64,000 nt of DNA from NCBI RefSeq assembly GCF_030811555.1, contig NZ_JAUSQZ010000001.1, positions 7,003,241 to 7,067,240 of the forward strand, read 5' to 3'. A program made the position numbers and the translations under genes. Shown here one piece after another: positions 9,056 to 17,546 of this stretch. Within the stretch, counting starts at the first letter, position 1; every line of letters begins with the position of its first letter. Under the pieces are notes generated by a model. It was given only the letters and a program-made list of their open reading frames with translations, made no database searches and was not told the DNA's origin. This stretch comes from Kineosporia succinea (GTDB lineage Bacteria; Actinomycetota; Actinomycetes; Actinomycetales; Kineosporiaceae).

Positions 9056-9694
9056 TCAGGTCAGCAGCTGGTTCGGGGTCACCTCGGAGCTCATCCAGTG
9101 CGTGCCGGTCCGCACGTGCCCGGCCCGCACCCACTTGGCCACGTGGGTGCCGAACCCCCGGCGCCCGAACGCCCCGGCGGTGCGCACCACGAACCCCTCG
9201 CTGACGGCGCGGTGGTGCCCCTCCTGCCAGCGGCGCCGCAGGCCCGGCACCCCGTCGGCCGGGAACGGGCCGCGGTACAGCTCGGGCACGCACTCCAGCC
9301 CCAGCAGCCCGGCCCACTCCCGGGTGGCGTCCCAGTCCAGGCACTCGTCGCCGAGCCAGACGCCGAACACCAGGAAGTACGAGGCCAGGTCGTCGTAGCC
9401 GACGGAGTGCCGGGCGTACAGGTTCTCGCCGCACACCCGCATCCCGTCCGGCAGCTCCCCGGCCAGCCGCGCCGCCAGCGCCTTCACCCAGGTCCGGGAC
9501 GGGTGCGCAGGCGAGTCGACCGACCGGGCGTGCACGTAGCCCGGGCCGATGGTGGTGTTCTCGCCGTCCATCTTCTCCGTCAGCACCACCTCCCCGGCTC
9601 TCAGCACGCCCAGGTCGGCCAGGTGCTCGTCGTCCGCGCTCGCGCCCGGGCTGCCGGGCAGGTGCCGGGTGCGCGGGTACTTCACGCGCTCCAC
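9056..9694 (-). CDS. RNA ligase family protein (ATP-dependent, Rnl-type)
   Basis: A 212-residue nucleotidyltransferase. Motif I is KMDGEN at 41-46, with Lys41 the expected AMP-accepting nucleophile. Motif Ia is CGENLYA (88-94), motif III YFLVFGV (106-112), motif IV SEGFVV (165-170) and motif V AKWVR (186-190), so the whole catalytic core is present. The enzyme should join 3'-OH and 5'-phosphate RNA ends after self-adenylation. It is short, with essentially no C-terminal accessory domain. A GTG start is chosen for the GGAGGGGG upstream. It overlaps the 3' end of the HD/kinase gene by 13 bases, so the two are co-translated and very likely functional partners: end healing, then sealing. Confidence 0.85.
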   Translation of the reverse strand: MERVKYPRTRHLPGSPGASADDEHLADLGVLRAGEVVLTEKMDGENTTIGPGYVHARSVDSPAHPSRTWVKALAARLAGELPDGMRVCGENLYARHSVGYDDLASYFLVFGVWLGDECLDWDATREWAGLLGLECVPELYRGPFPADGVPGLRRRWQEGHHRAVSEGFVVRTAGAFGRRGFGTHVAKWVRAGHVRTGTHWMSSEVTPNQLLT

Positions 9695-10932
9695 CGCACC
9701 CCCTCCGTGCCACCCGGCCGCCCCGCCGACCAGCGCGTCCGTTCGTCGTAGGCCCAGGACACCCGGTTCGGCTCGACGACCGTGAGGGTCTGGTACTCGT
9801 CGGGCGTGGGCCAGCGCAGCCTGGCCGCCATCGCGGTGACGGCGGCGGCCGGGACCGCGTCGGCGCCGGGACGGGTCGTCTGGCGGCGCAGCGACATCTC
9901 CAGCGGGGCGTTGAAGGACACGGCGTGCAGGGCCGCGCCGTAGCGGCCGGCGTAGGTGACGAGCACGTCGCGGGTCTCGCGCAGCAGGTGGGTGGCGTCG
10001 ACGCAGATGTCACGACCGGCGGCCAGGAGGGTGGGGATCTGCCGCACCACGGCCGCGGCGGCCGCCCGCCGGTCACGTCGCCGGGCGCCCTCGCCGGAGA
10101 GCACGACCCCACCGGTCGCGGGCGCCCAGACCTCGCGGGCCCAGGTGGACTTGCCGACGCCGGGCAGGCCGATCGTGTAGGTGATCGAGCCGCCGGTGCT
10201 GTGCCGTTCGGCCGCCGCGAGACGTGCCGAGACCGCCCCCACGTCGGTGAGCGAGCCCTCGACCAGGGCCCGGAAGGTCTCGCGCCAGGCCCGCGGATCG
10301 GCCGTGCCCCGCTCGGCGACCTGGTCGAGCAGGCCGAAACTGCCCGGCCGGGCGGCGTCCAGGTCACGCAGCACCAGCCCGGCGAACTCGACGCGCTCGG
10401 CCAGCTCGGTGACGTCGTCGGCGATGCGGCCGCGGGAGTCGCTGTCCCACAACGCCATCAGCAGGGCGGGGTCGGTGACGTGGGTCATGCGCAGTGCGGC
10501 GCCCGGGCTGATGCGCTCGGCCGCGTAGGTCCACATGTGGGCCCGGACCAGCGCATGGACGCTGTGGTGCACTCCCAGCGGCAGTTTCAGCACAGCGGGG
10601 TGGGTGGCGAAGAGGGACGCGACGAGCTTGGCGCCCTCCAGGTCGTGGCCGTGGGCGCTCCACCGGCCGGGCCCGTTCTCCCGCGTGGTCAGCGGCTTTC
10701 CGACGTCGTGGAGCAGCCCGGCCAGGCGTAGCGCGACGGCCTGGTTCGGGTCGGTGAGCCGCTCGGCGTGCTCGGCGGCCAGGTCGTAGACCCAGCGCGA
10801 GTGCGTGGCCACGTCACCCTCGGCGTGAAAGGCCGCGGTCTGCGGGCAGTCCCGCAGGGCGGCGAGCTCGGGCCGGGACTCCGCGGACAGGTCGACGGGG
10901 GCACCCTCGACGGCCCGGCCGATCGCGTCCAT
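9682..10932 (-). CDS. HD-domain phosphoesterase fused to P-loop polynucleotide kinase (HD-Pnk-like)
   Basis: A 416-residue two-domain protein. Residues 30-190 are an HD phosphohydrolase: His44, the HD pair in LLHDVGK (75-76), AHGHD (94-97) and GVHHS (121-124). Residues 250-390 are a P-loop kinase: GLPGVGKST (255-263), DATH (312-315) and the arginines in RRQTTR (349-354). This matches the bifunctional HD-Pnk architecture described from Runella, in which HD removes 2',3'-cyclic or 3'-phosphates and the kinase phosphorylates 5'-OH ends. The RNA ligase downstream completes a repair pathway. One oddity: after strand 2, where Pnk enzymes usually have a catalytic Asp in an S-x-D-x-x-R setting, this protein reads LSGEGARRRDRR, so kinase activity should be checked. 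GGGGGAA precedes the ATG. Confidence 0.82.
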   Translation of the reverse strand: MDAIGRAVEGAPVDLSAESRPELAALRDCPQTAAFHAEGDVATHSRWVYDLAAEHAERLTDPNQAVALRLAGLLHDVGKPLTTRENGPGRWSAHGHDLEGAKLVASLFATHPAVLKLPLGVHHSVHALVRAHMWTYAAERISPGAALRMTHVTDPALLMALWDSDSRGRIADDVTELAERVEFAGLVLRDLDAARPGSFGLLDQVAERGTADPRAWRETFRALVEGSLTDVGAVSARLAAAERHSTGGSITYTIGLPGVGKSTWAREVWAPATGGVVLSGEGARRRDRRAAAAAVVRQIPTLLAAGRDICVDATHLLRETRDVLVTYAGRYGAALHAVSFNAPLEMSLRRQTTRPGADAVPAAAVTAMAARLRWPTPDEYQTLTVVEPNRVSWAYDERTRWSAGRPGGTEGVRWSA

Positions 10933-11029
10933 GCTGTCTTCCCCCGTCTGTGACTGGGCACGAGGCTGCCGGGACGACCGGCCCGGGGCAAGTGCTTTTC
11001 GGCCCGTCCCGCGGTTGCGGTGTCCAGAC

Positions 11030-11455
11030 CTAGTCGGAGGTGTCGCGACGTAGCTTCTTGATGGTGCCGCGTCGCTTCTTCTGCGCGATCCGGCGCTCCT
11101 GCGAGCCTTTCGTGGCCCGGGTCGCGCGCCGGGCGCGAGGCGGCGGGGCCAGGGCGCCGGCCACGATCTGGGCCAGGCGCTGCTCGGCGGTCTCCCGGTT
11201 CTGCAGCTGCGAGCGCTGTTCCGACGCGGTCACCGGCAGGACGCCGGCGACGAGGCGCCCGCCGAGGCGGCTGAGGATCTGCTCACGCTGCCCGGCGGTG
11301 AGCACCTGGCTGGCCGTGACGTCCCACCAGACCTGCACCCGGCTGTCGGTGGTGTTGACGCCCTGGCCGCCGGGCCCCGAGGCGCGGGTGAAGCGCCAGG
11401 TGAGCTCGGCCTCGGGGATGGTCAGGGACTGGGTCACCTTCAGGGGGCCGGGCAT
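11030..11455 (-). CDS. arfB: ArfB/YaeJ-like peptidyl-tRNA hydrolase (alternative ribosome rescue factor)
   Basis: A 141-residue protein with the release-factor GGQ loop at residues 29-31 (ASGPGGQGVN) and a long basic C-terminal tail (about residue 110 on, rich in Arg and Lys) that in ArfB inserts into the empty mRNA channel. It should free stalled ribosomes by hydrolysing peptidyl-tRNA. The ATG at 11455 is chosen because homologues begin shortly before the LTIPEAELTWRF segment; an upstream in-frame start would add 45 residues of unrelated sequence. It lies 97 bases upstream of the HD-Pnk gene on the same strand. Rescue of ribosomes stalled on cut mRNA would suit an RNA-repair neighbourhood, but co-transcription is not proven. 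Confidence 0.9.
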   Translation of the reverse strand: MPGPLKVTQSLTIPEAELTWRFTRASGPGGQGVNTTDSRVQVWWDVTASQVLTAGQREQILSRLGGRLVAGVLPVTASEQRSQLQNRETAEQRLAQIVAGALAPPPRARRATRATKGSQERRIAQKKRRGTIKKLRRDTSD

Positions 11456-11553
11456 GTGCCCATTCTGCCCTCCGCCCGGCTCGGCTCCACCCGGCTCGGC
11501 CCGGCCGGCACCCAGATCGGCACGAGGTGCTCCCCGCGGCGACGAGAACGAAC

Positions 11554-11588
11554 GAGGGACGCGGATCCGCACCGGATCCGCGTCCCTC
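11554..11588 (-). terminator. Perfect 16-bp hairpin terminator after the BCCT gene
   Basis: GAGGGACGCGGATCCG (11554-11569) and its exact complement (11573-11588) enclose a 3-base loop. It lies 54 bases past the transporter stop and ahead of the arfB start. On the minus strand it is followed by a modestly T-rich run (GTTCGTTCT), so it probably ends the BCCT transcript. Confidence 0.75.
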
Positions 11589-11641
11589 ACTGTCCCCGGG
11601 GGCGTCCCGGCGCGCTCATCGACCGGGACCCCTCGGGTGAC

Positions 11642-13429
11642 TCAACCGCGGGGGGTGCCCGGCGCGTCCTCCGGCTCGCTGTCGCTCCGAACCGCCGGGG
11701 CCGGGGTGCCCGGCCCACCGTCCTCGCCGTCCTCGTCCACCGGGTGCGGCTTGACCGGCATGAAGAACTCGTCGTTGTAGTTCTCCCGGCCGTAGTCGGC
11801 CGCCGCCTCCAGCGCCTCGACCACGCGCCGGTCGCGGCGCACGATCGGGTCGTTGCGCAGGTCCTTCACCAGGGACACGCACATCAGCACCATGACCAGC
11901 ATGAACGGCACGGCCATGATGATCGTGGTGTTCTGGATGCCGGACAGGGCGTCGCCCTCGCCGCCGCCGACGAGCAGCATGATCGCGGCGATCGCGCCCA
12001 TCACGGCACCCCAGAAGATCACCACGCCGCGGCTCGGGTGGATCGAGCCGCGCTGGCTCAGGGTGCCCATCACGATCGAGGCCGCGTCGGCGCCGGAGAC
12101 GAAGAAGATCGCGACCAGGATCATGGCGATCACGCCGAGCACCGCGCCCAGCGGGAGCGTGTCGAGCAGGCCGAACAGCTGGCCCTCGATCGGTTTCGAG
12201 GCCAGGTCGGTGCCGCTGCGCTGGGCGCTGATCGCGGCCCCGCCGAAGACCGCGAACCACAGCAGGCTCACGGAGCTGGGGATCAGGATGACGCCGGCCA
12301 CGAACTGGCGGATGGTGCGGCCCCGGCTGATGCGGGCGATGAACATGCCGACGAAGGGCGCCCACGAGATCCACCAGGCCCAGTAGAAGACCGTCCAGCC
12401 GGCCAGCCAGGTCTCGGTGGCGTCGCCGCCGGTGGCCGCGGTTCGGGCGGCCATCTGCGACAGGTTGCCGAAGTAGTCGCCAATCATCGTCGGGATCAGG
12501 TCGAGGATCAGGACGGTCGGGCCGCCGATGAACACGATGACGGCCAGCAGGCCGGCGAGCACCATGTTGACGTTCGACAGGGCCTGGATGCCCTTGGAGA
12601 CGCCGGAGACCGCCGAGGCGATGAACGCGATGGTCAGCACCACGATGATGACGACCAGCAGCGACGTGCCGACCGAGTCCATGAACCCGCCGGCGGTCAG
12701 GCCCCCGCCGATCTGCAGGGCGCCCAGGCCGAGCGAGGCGGCGGAGCCGAAGAGGGTGGCGAAGATGGCCAGGATGTCGACCGCCCGGCCGAAGGCCCCC
12801 TCCGCGCGCCGACGGCCGAACAGCGGGATGAACGCCGAGCTGATCAGCTGCGGGCGGCCCTTGCGGAACGTGCCGTAGGCGATGGTCAGGCCGACGACCG
12901 CGTAGATCGCCCAGGGGTGCAGCGTCCAGTGGAAGAGCGTGGTGGCCATGGCGACGTCGAACGCCTCGGCGGTGTCCGCCTCGACCGTGGCCGGCGGTGG
13001 GGAGGTGAAGTGCGAGAGCGGTTCACCGACGCCGTAGAACATCAGGCCGATGCCCATGCCCGCGCTGAACATCATGGCGATCCACGAGATCGACCGGAAC
13101 TCCGGTTCCTCGTCGTCGCGGCCCAGCGGCACCTTGCCGTAGCTGCTGAAGGCCAGCCACAGCGCGAAGACCACGAACCCGCTGGCGGTGAGCACGAACG
13201 CCCAGCCGCCACCGGCGATGACCTGGTCCAGCACGGTGGAGGCGACGCTGCTGAGGGAGTCGGAGCTGATGATGCCCCAGGCGATGAACGCGACCATCAG
13301 ACCGGCCGCGACGCCGAACACCACACGGTCGGTGGGCAGCCGCCGGTCGGCGCTCTCACGGTGCAGCGAGGCCGGTTCGCGGGGTGGTTCGGTGCTGCTG
13401 CTGAGGTGGTGCGGTTCCGTTTCCGGCAC
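11642..13429 (-). CDS. BCCT family transporter (betaine/choline/carnitine)
   Basis: A 595-residue membrane protein with about twelve hydrophobic helices. The sodium-coupled betaine signature is seen in FSAGMGIGLMFYGVGEP, and the family core WAWWISWAPFVGMFIARISRGR is present near the middle (helix 8 and the following loop), with the aromatic residues that form the substrate box. The C-terminal tail is long, acidic and charged, as in osmosensing members. It should import glycine betaine or a related quaternary amine for osmotic protection. The GTG at 13429 is preferred over an upstream ATG because GGAGGG stands six bases before it. It is monocistronic, closed by the hairpin at 11554-11588. The exact substrate is not certain. 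Confidence 0.92.
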   Translation of the reverse strand: MPETEPHHLSSSTEPPREPASLHRESADRRLPTDRVVFGVAAGLMVAFIAWGIISSDSLSSVASTVLDQVIAGGGWAFVLTASGFVVFALWLAFSSYGKVPLGRDDEEPEFRSISWIAMMFSAGMGIGLMFYGVGEPLSHFTSPPPATVEADTAEAFDVAMATTLFHWTLHPWAIYAVVGLTIAYGTFRKGRPQLISSAFIPLFGRRRAEGAFGRAVDILAIFATLFGSAASLGLGALQIGGGLTAGGFMDSVGTSLLVVIIVVLTIAFIASAVSGVSKGIQALSNVNMVLAGLLAVIVFIGGPTVLILDLIPTMIGDYFGNLSQMAARTAATGGDATETWLAGWTVFYWAWWISWAPFVGMFIARISRGRTIRQFVAGVILIPSSVSLLWFAVFGGAAISAQRSGTDLASKPIEGQLFGLLDTLPLGAVLGVIAMILVAIFFVSGADAASIVMGTLSQRGSIHPSRGVVIFWGAVMGAIAAIMLLVGGGEGDALSGIQNTTIIMAVPFMLVMVLMCVSLVKDLRNDPIVRRDRRVVEALEAAADYGRENYNDEFFMPVKPHPVDEDGEDGGPGTPAPAVRSDSEPEDAPGTPRG

Positions 13430-13642
13430 GTGGTTCCCTCCGTCGCCCGCCAATTCCTGACGTTCTGGCAGGGGGCACGTTCCTTGCTACCGGTCTGCCT
13501 GTCAAAGGCCAGGACGTCGAGCATCTAACGATTCGGTGTCACCGGCCAGCCGATCCTCACCGGCTGACGACCACCGGTGACCCCTCGTCCCACGCGAGCG
13601 CGACATCACCGACATCCGGGACACCGGAAAGTGGGAACTGAA

Positions 13643-16069
13643 TCACGCGGCCGGCCGGCCTCCGTCCCGGTGCCCCTGTTCCCACTGCTCGATGGCCGTA
13701 CGGGTGCCGGCCAGATCCGGGTGGTCCGGTTCCAGCACCCGCATCTGGTCGTCGAGCACGGCCCGTAGCTCCCGCACCGCCGCGGCCGGGTCCTCGCCGC
13801 CCCGCAGGCCGGCGAGCGCGAAGCGCACGGTGAGGGTGTCCGGGTTGGCCGGGCCGAGCAGGGTGGCGCTGCGGCGGGCGACGGCCCGCAGTTCCTCGAC
13901 GGCCTGCGCGACGGCGCCGGTGCGCCCTCGCCACAGCGCCAGCCGGTACCGCGTCGCCAGGGTGTCGCGATGGTCGGGCCCGAGCACGTCGGTGCGCTCG
14001 ACCAGGAGCTTGCGGAACATCTCGACGGCGGCGGGCCCGTCGCCGGCCTCACCGATCCACTGGGCGAGGTGATGCCGGGTGTCCAGGGTGTCCGGAGCGT
14101 CCGGCCCGAGCCGGCGGGTGCGGTCGGCCAGGACCGTGCGCAGCTCGCGCACGGCCGCGGGCGCGTCCCCGGCGTAGCCCTGCCAGGCCGCGAGGCTGTT
14201 GCGGGTGTGCAGGGTGTCCGGGTCGTCGGGGCCCAGGTGCCGGATCCGGTCGTCCAGCAGGGCCCGGAACTCGCTGATCGCCTCCGGTATCCCGCCGGCC
14301 CGGGCCCGCCAGCCGGCCTGCTCGTGCCGCGCCTTCAGGGTGCGCGGGTCGTGCGGGCCGTGCAGCCGGGTGAAGGCGGTGACGAGCTCCCGCATCGCGG
14401 CGAGGGCCGCCGCGGGCGCGCCGGTGTGCCCCTGCCAGAAGGTGAGCTCGGACCGGGCGGCCAGGGTGTCCGGGTGGTCCTCGCCGAGCACACCGACGCC
14501 GGACGCGTGCACCTCGAGCGCGAGAGCGAGAGCCGCGTGCACCTGCCCGGTGCGGCCGAGGTCGGCCGTGACGGCCGGGAGCAGGGGGTGCATCCCGCCC
14601 TCGACGAGCGAGCGGCCGGCGTGACGGTGCAACGCCAGGGCGCCGGCGCGGAGCAGGGCCTTGGCCGGGTCGTGGTCGCCGGTGCGCCCCAGGAGCCCGT
14701 TCACCGCGTCGGCCCCGGCTCGGGCCGCGGCGGTGAGTGCCTGCGGCGGAAGGCTTTCCCGGGTGGCGCGCTGGACCAGGGCGTGCACGCGCACCCGCCC
14801 GTCCCCGTCGGTCACCAGGTTCAGGCGGTGCAGGCAGCGCACCGCGTCGGCGAACGGCTGCCCCTGCTCGCGGGCCCGCTCGGCGGAGCGCGGCTGACGG
14901 GACCGCACGTACGCCTCGACCGCCGGCTCCTCGAAGATCCGCGCCGGGATGCCGTTGGGGTCCAGCAGCGCCGCGATCTCCAGCAGCGGACGGGCCAGGT
15001 TCCGCGGCGTCAGGGTGTCGGCGAGCGCGATCGACAGCGACCAGGCGGCCAGGTACGCGAGGCGCTGGCCGTCGGGCAGCGCGTCGGTCTCGGGCACCAG
15101 GCCGGCCAGCCGGGCCTGCTCCCGGCGCAGCCGTTCCCGGTAGAGATCGCAGGTCAGGGCACGGTCGTCGATGTAGGCGGCGGCCTGGGCCAGCACGACC
15201 GGCAGGTGCCCGAGGTCAGCGGCCAGGGCCTGCGCCCCGGCGGCCCGTTCGGGGGCGGCGGCGAACTTGGCCCGCAGGTAGGCCTGCGACTCCGGCGGGC
15301 TGAACGCCTCGGCCGTCACCACCCGGACCTGGCCGCCGGTCAGGGCGTGATCGCGGCGCCGGGTGGTGACCAGTGTCTGGCCGCGGGCGCTGCGCCTGGG
15401 CGCCCACTCGGCCAGGACCTGGGGGCTCTGCAGGTCGTCGAGCACCACCAGCCAGGTCCGCCGGGTCGTGGCCGTCCAGTCGAGAAGACGCCGCGCGGCC
15501 GCGACGTCGTGGTGGTCGCGGGTGCCCGTGAGCCGGCGCGCGGCCTCGGCGTAGGCGTCGACGACCGAGTCGTGATGGGCCGCGTTCACCCAGAGCACGA
15601 CATCCACCCGGTTCTCGCGCCAGAGGCCGTCGGCGTAGGCGCGCGCGACCTGGGTCTTGCCGACACCGCTCAGACCGGTCAGGACGGTCGTGCGCACCCG
15701 GCCCCGTCCAGGAGACAGACGCCGGGACAGTGCTTTTCGTGGTTGCTCGCAGTCGGGCGGGAGGGGCCCGGCGCCGAGCCGCACCCGTTTCGCCGGCGCC
15801 GCCCCGGCGCCGTCGTGCATCCGTTCGGCGTACAGGACGGCCCGGTCCGCCTCGGCCGGGTCGGCCCCCACGGCCAGTGCGAGGGCACGGGCACTGCCGG
15901 GCTGGGGACGCCGCCGGCCCCTGAGCACGTCGGCCACGTAACTCGACGACAGGCCGGAGGCCGCCCCGATCTCCCGCATCGACAGGAGCCCGCCGGGGCT
16001 CCGGCCCCGCGTGTGCGCGTGCAGGGTGAGCAGGAGGTCGCGCAGTTCGCCGTGCCAGGCCTCGGACAC
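13643..16069 (-). CDS. HTH-NB-ARC-TPR regulator (STAND family)
   Basis: An 808-residue signal-transduction ATPase. An XRE-like HTH spans about residues 25-62 (MREIGAASGLSSSYVADVLRG). The NB-ARC domain has Walker A GLSGVGKT (132-139) and Walker B WLVVLDDL (206-213), with a winged-helix region to about 430. The C-terminal part carries about six 42-residue kinesin-light-chain-type TPRs with the repeated phrase LGPDxPDTLxTRxxLAxW. Such proteins hold ATP in an off state and oligomerise when a ligand binds the repeats. The GTG start at 16069 precedes SEAWHGELRD; no strong ribosome site is seen and other starts are possible. It is divergent from a small exported protein gene with 200 bases between, so it may control that gene. 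A defence role is conceivable, but no effector domain is present. Confidence 0.85.
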   Translation of the reverse strand: MSEAWHGELRDLLLTLHAHTRGRSPGGLLSMREIGAASGLSSSYVADVLRGRRRPQPGSARALALAVGADPAEADRAVLYAERMHDGAGAAPAKRVRLGAGPLPPDCEQPRKALSRRLSPGRGRVRTTVLTGLSGVGKTQVARAYADGLWRENRVDVVLWVNAAHHDSVVDAYAEAARRLTGTRDHHDVAAARRLLDWTATTRRTWLVVLDDLQSPQVLAEWAPRRSARGQTLVTTRRRDHALTGGQVRVVTAEAFSPPESQAYLRAKFAAAPERAAGAQALAADLGHLPVVLAQAAAYIDDRALTCDLYRERLRREQARLAGLVPETDALPDGQRLAYLAAWSLSIALADTLTPRNLARPLLEIAALLDPNGIPARIFEEPAVEAYVRSRQPRSAERAREQGQPFADAVRCLHRLNLVTDGDGRVRVHALVQRATRESLPPQALTAAARAGADAVNGLLGRTGDHDPAKALLRAGALALHRHAGRSLVEGGMHPLLPAVTADLGRTGQVHAALALALEVHASGVGVLGEDHPDTLAARSELTFWQGHTGAPAAALAAMRELVTAFTRLHGPHDPRTLKARHEQAGWRARAGGIPEAISEFRALLDDRIRHLGPDDPDTLHTRNSLAAWQGYAGDAPAAVRELRTVLADRTRRLGPDAPDTLDTRHHLAQWIGEAGDGPAAVEMFRKLLVERTDVLGPDHRDTLATRYRLALWRGRTGAVAQAVEELRAVARRSATLLGPANPDTLTVRFALAGLRGGEDPAAAVRELRAVLDDQMRVLEPDHPDLAGTRTAIEQWEQGHRDGGRPAA

Positions 16070-16269
16070 CCGCCCAGTGTCCGCCCACCTCGCTAAACGC
16101 ACAAATGCCCCGTACCGCCCGCTGTCCGCCGACGCATCCGCCTCCTTCGGGCGTCCGTGCCGGTCAGCCGGACGCCAACGCCCGGGTGTCCGCTCCCCCG
16201 GCCGGGCACCCACCCGGCGCCGGAGCCTGGGACCACCGCACCATCCGTTCCGACCAGGAGGCACCCACC

Positions 16270-16683
16270 ATGTCGACATCGACCACCCGTCACCACTTCT
16301 CGTGGTGGTTCAGCATCGTCTTCCTGACGCTCGTCGCGGCCACCGGCACCCTGATCACCGGCGGGTCCCCGGCCTCGGCGTCCACGTCCGCCCTCGGCGG
16401 GTGCAGCTACCCGTACGTCTGCCTCTACACGAGCAACGGCACGAAGGTCGGGCAGTTCAAGGACGTCACGTCCGGCTGGCAGCTGTTCTCGCGCCGGGAC
16501 GTGACCCAGGCCAAGAACACCCGCAACGACGACGTCGTCTACTTCAAGCACAGCAGCGGTTACACCAGCTGCCTGGAGAACAACACCGAGGCCTCGACCT
16601 ACCACGACGGGTACGGCCCGGTCGTCGGACTGCAGATCAACGACAGCAGCACCTGCTACCAGGGCTCCGGCCCGCCCGCCTGA
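16270..16683 (+). CDS. Small secreted protein, peptidase inhibitor family I36-like
   Basis: A 137-residue precursor. Residues 1-36 form a signal peptide (basic start, hydrophobic core, SPASA before the expected cut). The mature part is Cys-rich: CSYPYVCLY at the start, then two further cysteines in TSCLE and STCYQ, enough for two disulfides. The spacing and the C-x-Y-x-x-V-C-L-Y opening resemble the Streptomyces metalloprotease inhibitor (I36) fold and related beta/gamma-crystallin-like exported proteins. AGGAGG lies nine bases ahead of the ATG. It is followed by a second exported protein in the same direction and is divergent from the NB-ARC regulator. Inhibition of a protease is inferred from the family only. 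Confidence 0.75.
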   Translation: MSTSTTRHHFSWWFSIVFLTLVAATGTLITGGSPASASTSALGGCSYPYVCLYTSNGTKVGQFKDVTSGWQLFSRRDVTQAKNTRNDDVVYFKHSSGYTSCLENNTEASTYHDGYGPVVGLQINDSSTCYQGSGPPA

Positions 16684-16783
16684 TCCCGGCAACCGTCCGG
16701 TGCCCGCCGCCCGGCGGGCACCGGACCCGCGCCCGCTCCCCCGCCACCCGCACCCGCACATCCGACCGCACAGGAGGATTCAC

Positions 16784-17398
16784 ATGACCGGCGACCTCGA
16801 CGACAAGAGCCACCGGCTGGCCGTGAAGGGCCTGCGGATCGACATGTCCGCGCGCCGCTGGGCGATCGCGGGCGTGCTCGTCGGGGCCGTCGCCCTGGGC
16901 CCGGCGCTGCTCGCCGGCGGCGAGGCGGACAGCCACAGCTGCTCCGACACCAGCGTCTCCGGCGACGGCAACCAGGTGCAGCTCACCTGCTGGACCGAGC
17001 AGGCCGACGACCTGGCCCGGGCCGACAGCAAGCAGGAGATCCTCGACCGGGCCGGGAAATTCGCCGGTACGGCACCCACCGGTCCAGGGCCGTGGCCGCT
17101 CGTGGTGGTGGCCGACGCGACGCTGGGCCTGAAGGTCCGATCCAGCGGGTACGCCGACGGCGTGCAGATCGGCTCCGCCGCCTTCCGCAGCTCGGTCTGG
17201 GCCACCTGCCGCGCCGACACCGGGTTCGATCCCGAGCCCGGCGACAGCACCGGGGCGCTCTGGTACCGGATCACCTGGCCCACCACCGGCCCGGGCACCG
17301 AGTTCGGCAACTCCTCCCCCTCCGACCCGCACCAGGGCTGGGTCTACGGCGGGCTCGTCGCCCCGGCCGGGCACGACGGGAACCTGCCCACCTGCTGA
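16784..17398 (+). CDS. Membrane-anchored protein with extracytoplasmic SH3-like domain
   Basis: A 204-residue protein. After a cytoplasmic N-terminus of about 25 residues comes one hydrophobic segment (WAIAGVLVGAVALGPALLAG, about 26-45), then an exported domain. Residues about 105-195 (LVVVADATLGLKVRSSG, then W-x-x-x-x-x-D and LWYRITWP) resemble a bacterial SH3-like domain with two Cys pairs likely oxidised outside. AGGAGG precedes the ATG. It lies 100 bases after the I36-like gene and may share its transcript. No catalytic motif is seen. Binding to cell-wall material or to a partner protein is a guess from the fold. Confidence 0.7.
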   Translation: MTGDLDDKSHRLAVKGLRIDMSARRWAIAGVLVGAVALGPALLAGGEADSHSCSDTSVSGDGNQVQLTCWTEQADDLARADSKQEILDRAGKFAGTAPTGPGPWPLVVVADATLGLKVRSSGYADGVQIGSAAFRSSVWATCRADTGFDPEPGDSTGALWYRITWPTTGPGTEFGNSSPSDPHQGWVYGGLVAPAGHDGNLPTC

Positions 17399-17546
17399 CC
17401 GCGCCGTCCGGATTCACGGGCGCGGCCGGTGACCTGCCCGGGGTGAGCACCGGTGAGGACGCGGTGGCCGCCGCCGGTGCGGTCGTCGCCGGTGCGGTCG
17501 ACCCGGCGGCCACGCCGGTGACGGGACCCGGGGCGTCCGGAAACGC

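Noticed and set aside
8835-10367. Upstream extension of the helicase frame to 1351 residues
   Set aside because: The extra 511 residues run in the wrong frame through the RNA ligase and HD-Pnk genes and have no coding character; the ATG at 8834 fits the helicase.
13538-13581. Inverted repeat GTCACCGG ... CCGGTGAC upstream of the BCCT gene
   Set aside because: The arms are 8 bp with a 28-base spacer and common GC-rich words; expected by chance at this composition.
13970-16096. 708-codon plus-strand frame opposite the NB-ARC gene
   Set aside because: Antisense shadow; the minus-strand frame has Walker motifs and TPR repeats.
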